From: Pyrinomonadaceae bacterium
GTDB lineage: Bacteria; Acidobacteriota; Blastocatellia; Pyrinomonadales; Pyrinomonadaceae
Assembly: GCA_014379795.1 (NCBI GenBank)
Contig: JACMLC010000162.1
Span: 1 to 7,855 of the forward strand
Length of the DNA: 7,855 nt
Direction: 5' to 3'
Part shown: positions 5,229-7,855 of the stretch, in pieces
How the letters are laid out: the number at the start of each line of letters is the position of its first letter
How positions within the stretch are numbered: the stretch's first letter is position 1
Made by a program: the position numbers and the translations under genes
Notes under the pieces: generated by a model
Database searches by the model: none
What the model was told of the DNA's origin: nothing
Seen by the model: the letters and a program-made list of their open reading frames with translations, nothing else

Positions 5229-6050
5229 TTACTTTCCGAGAATGACGTAATCCCCGTGCGAAGTCGCCATGAAGAAAAGCATCGGCAGCGAGAGCCACGC
5301 GTTGGTGCGCGAGGCCAAAAATGCTTTGCGTCCTAAGGCGGCGGACTCCGGCGGAATCGGCGTGCCATTCTCAGCGTTGTCTTTCGTCCATGCGATGATA
5401 CGCTTTTGCGCAGGCCAGATGATGCCCCACACGTTCAAAAGCATGATGAAGCCCATCGCGCCGCCGATGCCGATGGAATACGTCTTGTTACCGGCATAAC
5501 TCTCAAAACGCGGCGCGGCCCCAACTATCTGAGAACTCAGCCACCAGACAATACCGACGGACATCAAAATCACCAGCACCGCGATAATCACGGCCAGCAC
5601 GCGCCCGTCATTGATGCCGGACTTTTTAATCACAAAGAACTCGATAGCGAAAGTGACGATGGGAAACAGCAGCCAGACAATCAGCACCACCCAGACGTTG
5701 ACCTTCCCGCCCGCCCCATTGGCATTTTTGACATCCGGGCTAAGCAGGTACATGGCATAGTACATCAACCCGACGAACACCGTGACGACTGCGCCCCAGC
5801 GGAAAAACCAGAGCGCGCGCGGCATCAGCTCCGGTATCACTTTACCTTTAGTCGGCGCGTCCAGCGCCTTCATAAAGTTGACGTTGACCAGATTAAAAAA
5901 GTAGAGCAGGCCGATCCATGCGATGCCCGCTACGAAGTGGCTCCAGCGCAGAAAGATTCTGGCGAGAGCGTCGCCATTCGGCGCATGAAAAATGCTATCT
6001 TGCAACATCGCCAGACTGACGGGGAGATGAGCTAGTGACTCAATAAACAT
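5229..6050 (-). CDS. PuuD-like integral membrane protein (urate oxidase N-terminal type), no cytochrome c domain
   Basis: 273 residues from ATG 6050, chosen because GGAGG lies four bases upstream and the hydrophobic protein starts here; the frame is open to 6173 but those codons look non-coding. Probable membrane helices: about 36-56, 79-102, 119-141, 150-172, 192-213 and 250-266. Family-like motifs are WSHFVAGIAWIGLLYFFN (36-53), MPRALWFFRWGAV (76-88), LNVWGIIWPAQKRII and the terminal SRTNAWLSLPMLFFMATSH. These match the membrane part of PuuD, the urate hydroxylase that oxidises urate and passes electrons to a fused C-terminal cytochrome c. That cytochrome domain (CXXCH) is absent, so electrons must go to a separate carrier or the protein has another role. 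No other purine-catabolism gene is in the window. His38 is a candidate haem or substrate residue, by inference only. Confidence 0.7.
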   Translation of the reverse strand: MFIESLAHLPVSLAMLQDSIFHAPNGDALARIFLRWSHFVAGIAWIGLLYFFNLVNVNFMKALDAPTKGKVIPELMPRALWFFRWGAVVTVFVGLMYYAMYLLSPDVKNANGAGGKVNVWVVLIVWLLFPIVTFAIEFFVIKKSGINDGRVLAVIIAVLVILMSVGIVWWLSSQIVGAAPRFESYAGNKTYSIGIGGAMGFIMLLNVWGIIWPAQKRIIAWTKDNAENGTPIPPESAALGRKAFLASRTNAWLSLPMLFFMATSHGDYVILGK

Positions 6051-6401
6051 ACGTCCTCCGAAACAAAGTTTTTGTGGTTCCGCATCCGAAACGCGTTTTG
6101 CAGGCAGAGTGGACGCGGGCGGGTATGCCTTTAGACAGCTCCTGCCGTGACCCTTCTTGGCTGCCCCCGACACAGGCCGGAACTGATGGGCTGTCTACGG
6201 TCAGTTTTGCTCTGTCAGTAATACGCGCGCGAGATTACACCAGCAAGAGTTGAGAAGCAATAACATTGGGATAGCCGCCAAGAGTCACCAAAAGCGCACA
6301 GGAAAAAGTTCCGCTAGTTCAAGCAGCAAGTTAATTTCCGCTTGTGTCACTCGTGCAATTTCATGGCTAAACTTAATGGCTTAATGCCGTCGCTCCGGCA
6401 G
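6051..6401. other. Gene-free stretch between ferredoxin and PuuD-like genes
   Basis: No gene, tRNA or clear terminator T-run is seen in about 350 bases. It contains the possible leader stem described at 6132-6197, a 6-bp inverted repeat AACTGA/TCAGTT (6181-6186/6201-6206), and a 5-bp hairpin TGCCG/CGGCA (6385-6389/6396-6400) just after the ferredoxin stop that may weakly terminate its transcript. The frame from 6173 to 6051 is open but has no Shine-Dalgarno and no family-like sequence. Confidence 0.5.
6132..6197 (-). promoter_or_regulatory. Possible structured 5' leader of the PuuD-like gene
   Basis: TAGACAGC (6132-6139) pairs exactly with GCTGTCTA (6190-6197), extendable by CC/GG with one bulged T, closing a 50-base interior that contains a smaller GGCCTG/CAGCC stem on the minus strand. 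A closing stem around an internally folded domain, about 80 bases before a start codon, is the layout of a cis-regulatory RNA. I recognise no known class and chance pairing is quite possible. Confidence 0.22.
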
Positions 6402-6737
6402 CTAATCATCTGCTGGGCGCGGGCCTGCATCCATCCCGCGCACGCTCGCCTGATTAATCACGCGCAACTTGAGATCGTCTATCACGTGCACCTGACAAGA
6501 GAGGCGCACGTTCTCCGCCAGCCCCGTTTCCATCGCCAGACGGCTACGCTCGGCGTCTCCAATCTCTCCGGGGTCTCCGGCGATAATTTCCACGCGGCAG
6601 GTAGTGCATTTCGCATTGCCGCCACAGCGATGCAGGATGTCTATCCCTGCGTCTTCAATCGCCAGCACGAGCTTGCGCCCCGGCTCAGCGTCAAAAGCCA
6701 CAGGGCCTGTGGCGGTCTCAGCGTCAATCCTAGACAT
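6402..6737 (-). CDS. 2Fe-2S ferredoxin, adrenodoxin-type cysteine spacing
   Basis: 111 residues from ATG 6737, preferred over ATG 6797 because CTGGGAG lies upstream at good spacing and the family fold begins here. Cluster ligands are Cys38, Cys44, Cys47 (RCGGNAKCTTCRVEI, i.e. C-x5-C-x2-C) and Cys81 (RLSCQVHV), 34 residues after the third. GRKLVLAIEDAGIDI before the cluster loop is typical of the beta-grasp ferredoxin fold. It is a small soluble one-electron carrier in the cytoplasm. The partner is unknown; the GNAT gene lies 80 bases upstream and the PuuD-like gene downstream beyond a 350-base gap. No fused reductase or oxygenase domain is present. Confidence 0.9.
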   Translation of the reverse strand: MSRIDAETATGPVAFDAEPGRKLVLAIEDAGIDILHRCGGNAKCTTCRVEIIAGDPGEIGDAERSRLAMETGLAENVRLSCQVHVIDDLKLRVINQASVRGMDAGPRPADD

Positions 6738-6817
6738 GATTTTCGGCTCCCAGATTGTGTTTGATTTGATGGCAGCAAGACTTTGGCATATCCGCACGCT
6801 TTAGGGCAAGCATAAAA

Positions 6818-7282
6818 TCATAAGACCAGTTCCATGTATAAAGTGTCTCCAATCGGATTATGATAATAAGGCTCAATCTCTTTGAAGCCCAGCGAGCGAT
6901 AAACCGTCTCCGCCTGCGCCATCCTGCGCGGCAAGGTATCAAGCCGCATCCGCTGATAACCGATCTGGCGCGCCTCTTCGATAATCGCTACGGCGAGTTC
7001 CCTGCCCGCCCCGCGCCCGCGAAAATCCTTTCGCAGATAGAGCCTTTTCATTTCACATATATCATCATCAATCCGGCGCAAAGCCACGCACCCCATCAAC
7101 TGCCCCCCGTCAATTGCCAGCAGCAGGCGACCCGAAGGCTTCGCATATTCTCCGGGCAACTCGCGTAGCTCTTTCTCAAAATTCTGAAAGCACAGGTCAA
7201 CATCCAGCCACGCCGCGTACTCCTCAAAAAGCTCTCGCGCCTGTTTGATTTCCACTTCAGACTCAGCCTGTTTTAGCTTCAT
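6818..7282 (-). CDS. GNAT-family N-acetyltransferase
   Basis: 154 residues, a usual length for a single-domain GNAT. The acetyl-CoA pyrophosphate loop is RGRGAG (88-93), preceded by the beta-strand EMKRLYLRKDF and followed by the helix RELAVAIIEEARQIG. GRLLLAIDGGQLMGCVALRRI forms the central strands, and YRSLGFKEI (128-136) is the typical late motif. It transfers acetyl from acetyl-CoA to an unknown small molecule or protein. Its ATG overlaps the riboflavin synthase stop as ATGA (7282-7279) and it lacks a strong Shine-Dalgarno of its own, so translation is probably coupled. This does not by itself show a role in riboflavin metabolism. Confidence 0.9.
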   Translation of the reverse strand: MKLKQAESEVEIKQARELFEEYAAWLDVDLCFQNFEKELRELPGEYAKPSGRLLLAIDGGQLMGCVALRRIDDDICEMKRLYLRKDFRGRGAGRELAVAIIEEARQIGYQRMRLDTLPRRMAQAETVYRSLGFKEIEPYYHNPIGDTLYMELVL

Positions 7283-7855
7283 GTGTAACCCAATTCGGTG
7301 AGCTTCTCCAAGGTTATTGTTGATGCCTTCTCTTCTCTTACCTGCGGCGCGACGCTCAGAATACGCTCGACGTACTTGGCAATGATGTCTGCTTCGAGAT
7401 TAACCGCATCGCCCGCGCGCAGGTGTGAGAGGTTTGTGACCTGCCATGTCTTTGGAATCACGGCGATCTCGAAATATTCCTCCGCGAGTCCGGCGACGGT
7501 GAGGCTGATGCCTTCGACCGCGACGGAGCCTTTGAAGACGAGATAGCGCGCCATCTCTACAGGGTAAGCGAGGCGGACAGTCCATGAGCCGCCGTGTTCG
7601 GTCGCGCTCAGGAAGCTGCCGCGCGCGTCAACGTGTCCCTGCACGATGTGGCCGCCGAGACGCGTCTGCGGCGTGACGGCGCGCTCAAGATTGACGACCG
7701 AACCGGCGCGCAGGCTGCCGAGCGTCGAGCGCTGTAAAGTCTCGCGCGAGCCGTCCGCCGCGAACGAGTCCGAGCGTACTTCGAGCGCGGTCAGGCACAC
7801 GCCGTTGACCGCGATTGAGTCGCCCTCCACAGTCCCCGCGGTCACGACGCGCGCC
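7279..7855 (-). CDS. ribE: Riboflavin synthase alpha subunit, N-terminus outside window
   Basis: About 191 codons are visible and the frame stays open at the right edge, so the first ~30 residues (normally starting MFTGIVE) lie beyond it. The enzyme dismutates two 6,7-dimethyl-8-ribityllumazine molecules to riboflavin. Two homologous lumazine-binding barrels are visible: the first with SIAVNGVCLT and VNLERA, the second starting LGGHIVQGHVD with SVAVEGISLTV and VNLEADIIAKYVER. The apparent GTG at 7845 is an internal valine and not a start. The C-terminal 25 residues after the second barrel form a charged tail. Gene symbol follows the ribE usage; ribC is used for the same enzyme in some species. 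The stop overlaps the GNAT start. Confidence 0.95.
   Translation of the reverse strand, partial: ARVVTAGTVEGDSIAVNGVCLTALEVRSDSFAADGSRETLQRSTLGSLRAGSVVNLERAVTPQTRLGGHIVQGHVDARGSFLSATEHGGSWTVRLAYPVEMARYLVFKGSVAVEGISLTVAGLAEEYFEIAVIPKTWQVTNLSHLRAGDAVNLEADIIAKYVERILSVAPQVREEKASTITLEKLTELGYT

Noticed and set aside
5406..6035. Plus-strand frame of 209 codons opposite the PuuD-like gene
   Set aside because: His/Asp/Gln-rich composition is the reverse image of a hydrophobic membrane protein; it has no motif support.
6051..6173. 41-codon upstream extension of the PuuD-like frame
   Set aside because: The added peptide is not family-like, and ATG 6050 has a perfect GGAGG at four bases.
6051..6401. 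Possible tRNA or other structural RNA gene in the gap
   Set aside because: No T-loop GGTTCGAATCC-like segment or acceptor stem pairing was found on either strand.
6738..6797. 20-codon upstream extension of the ferredoxin frame
   Set aside because: ATG 6737 has the better ribosome site and matches the usual start of the ferredoxin fold.

Overview
The window reads as a chromosomal segment of a Gram-negative, aerobic, free-living bacterium. The gene content (superoxide dismutase, urate-oxidase-N-terminal-type membrane protein, adrenodoxin-type ferredoxin, lipoprotein), the heptanucleotide repeat hairpins and the very acidic thrombospondin-3-like protein would fit Acidobacteriota (Blastocatellia-like). 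That placement is inference from style; there is no marker gene here to prove it.

Layout. At the left edge is the tail of an unidentified plus-strand gene (2-163), then a large imperfect hairpin (216-284), then the last 27 or so codons of an apparent membrane-protein gene on the minus strand (317-397). That fragment is joined in the same orientation to the first ~73 codons and left end of an IS256-family insertion sequence (393-673), so this looks like a deletion scar. From 674 to 1127 there is no gene, but there are a perfect palindrome, a direct repeat and several hairpins, probably the regulatory region and leader of the next gene.

The main object is the plus-strand gene 1128-3149. It encodes an exported or membrane-anchored 673-residue protein made of a Lys-rich helical part, a Gly/Ala/Pro linker, a Tyr/Ser-rich part, about 17 Asp-rich calcium-binding-type (TSP3-like) repeats and a Glu/Pro tail. 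It converges on a lipoprotein gene (3274-4260, minus), and both end at a strong 16-bp bidirectional terminator (3195-3231).

Everything right of this is on the minus strand. In transcription order it runs: riboflavin synthase (cut by the window edge), GNAT acetyltransferase (ATGA overlap with riboflavin synthase), 2Fe-2S ferredoxin, a roughly 350-base gap with a possible structured leader, a PuuD-like membrane protein lacking cytochrome c, Fe/Mn superoxide dismutase, and the lipoprotein. The SOD gene is bracketed by two different inverted arrays of 7-bp repeats. Riboflavin synthase and GNAT are probably co-translated; the other genes have their own Shine-Dalgarno sequences and gaps of 80-350 bases, so a single operon is not shown. 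A redox/oxidative-stress theme (flavin, Fe-S, SOD, possible urate oxidation) links several neighbours, but only loosely.

The most novel-looking items are the charge-segregated TSP3-like surface protein, whose repeats are held by selection at protein level, and the paired heptad-repeat hairpins around the SOD gene.
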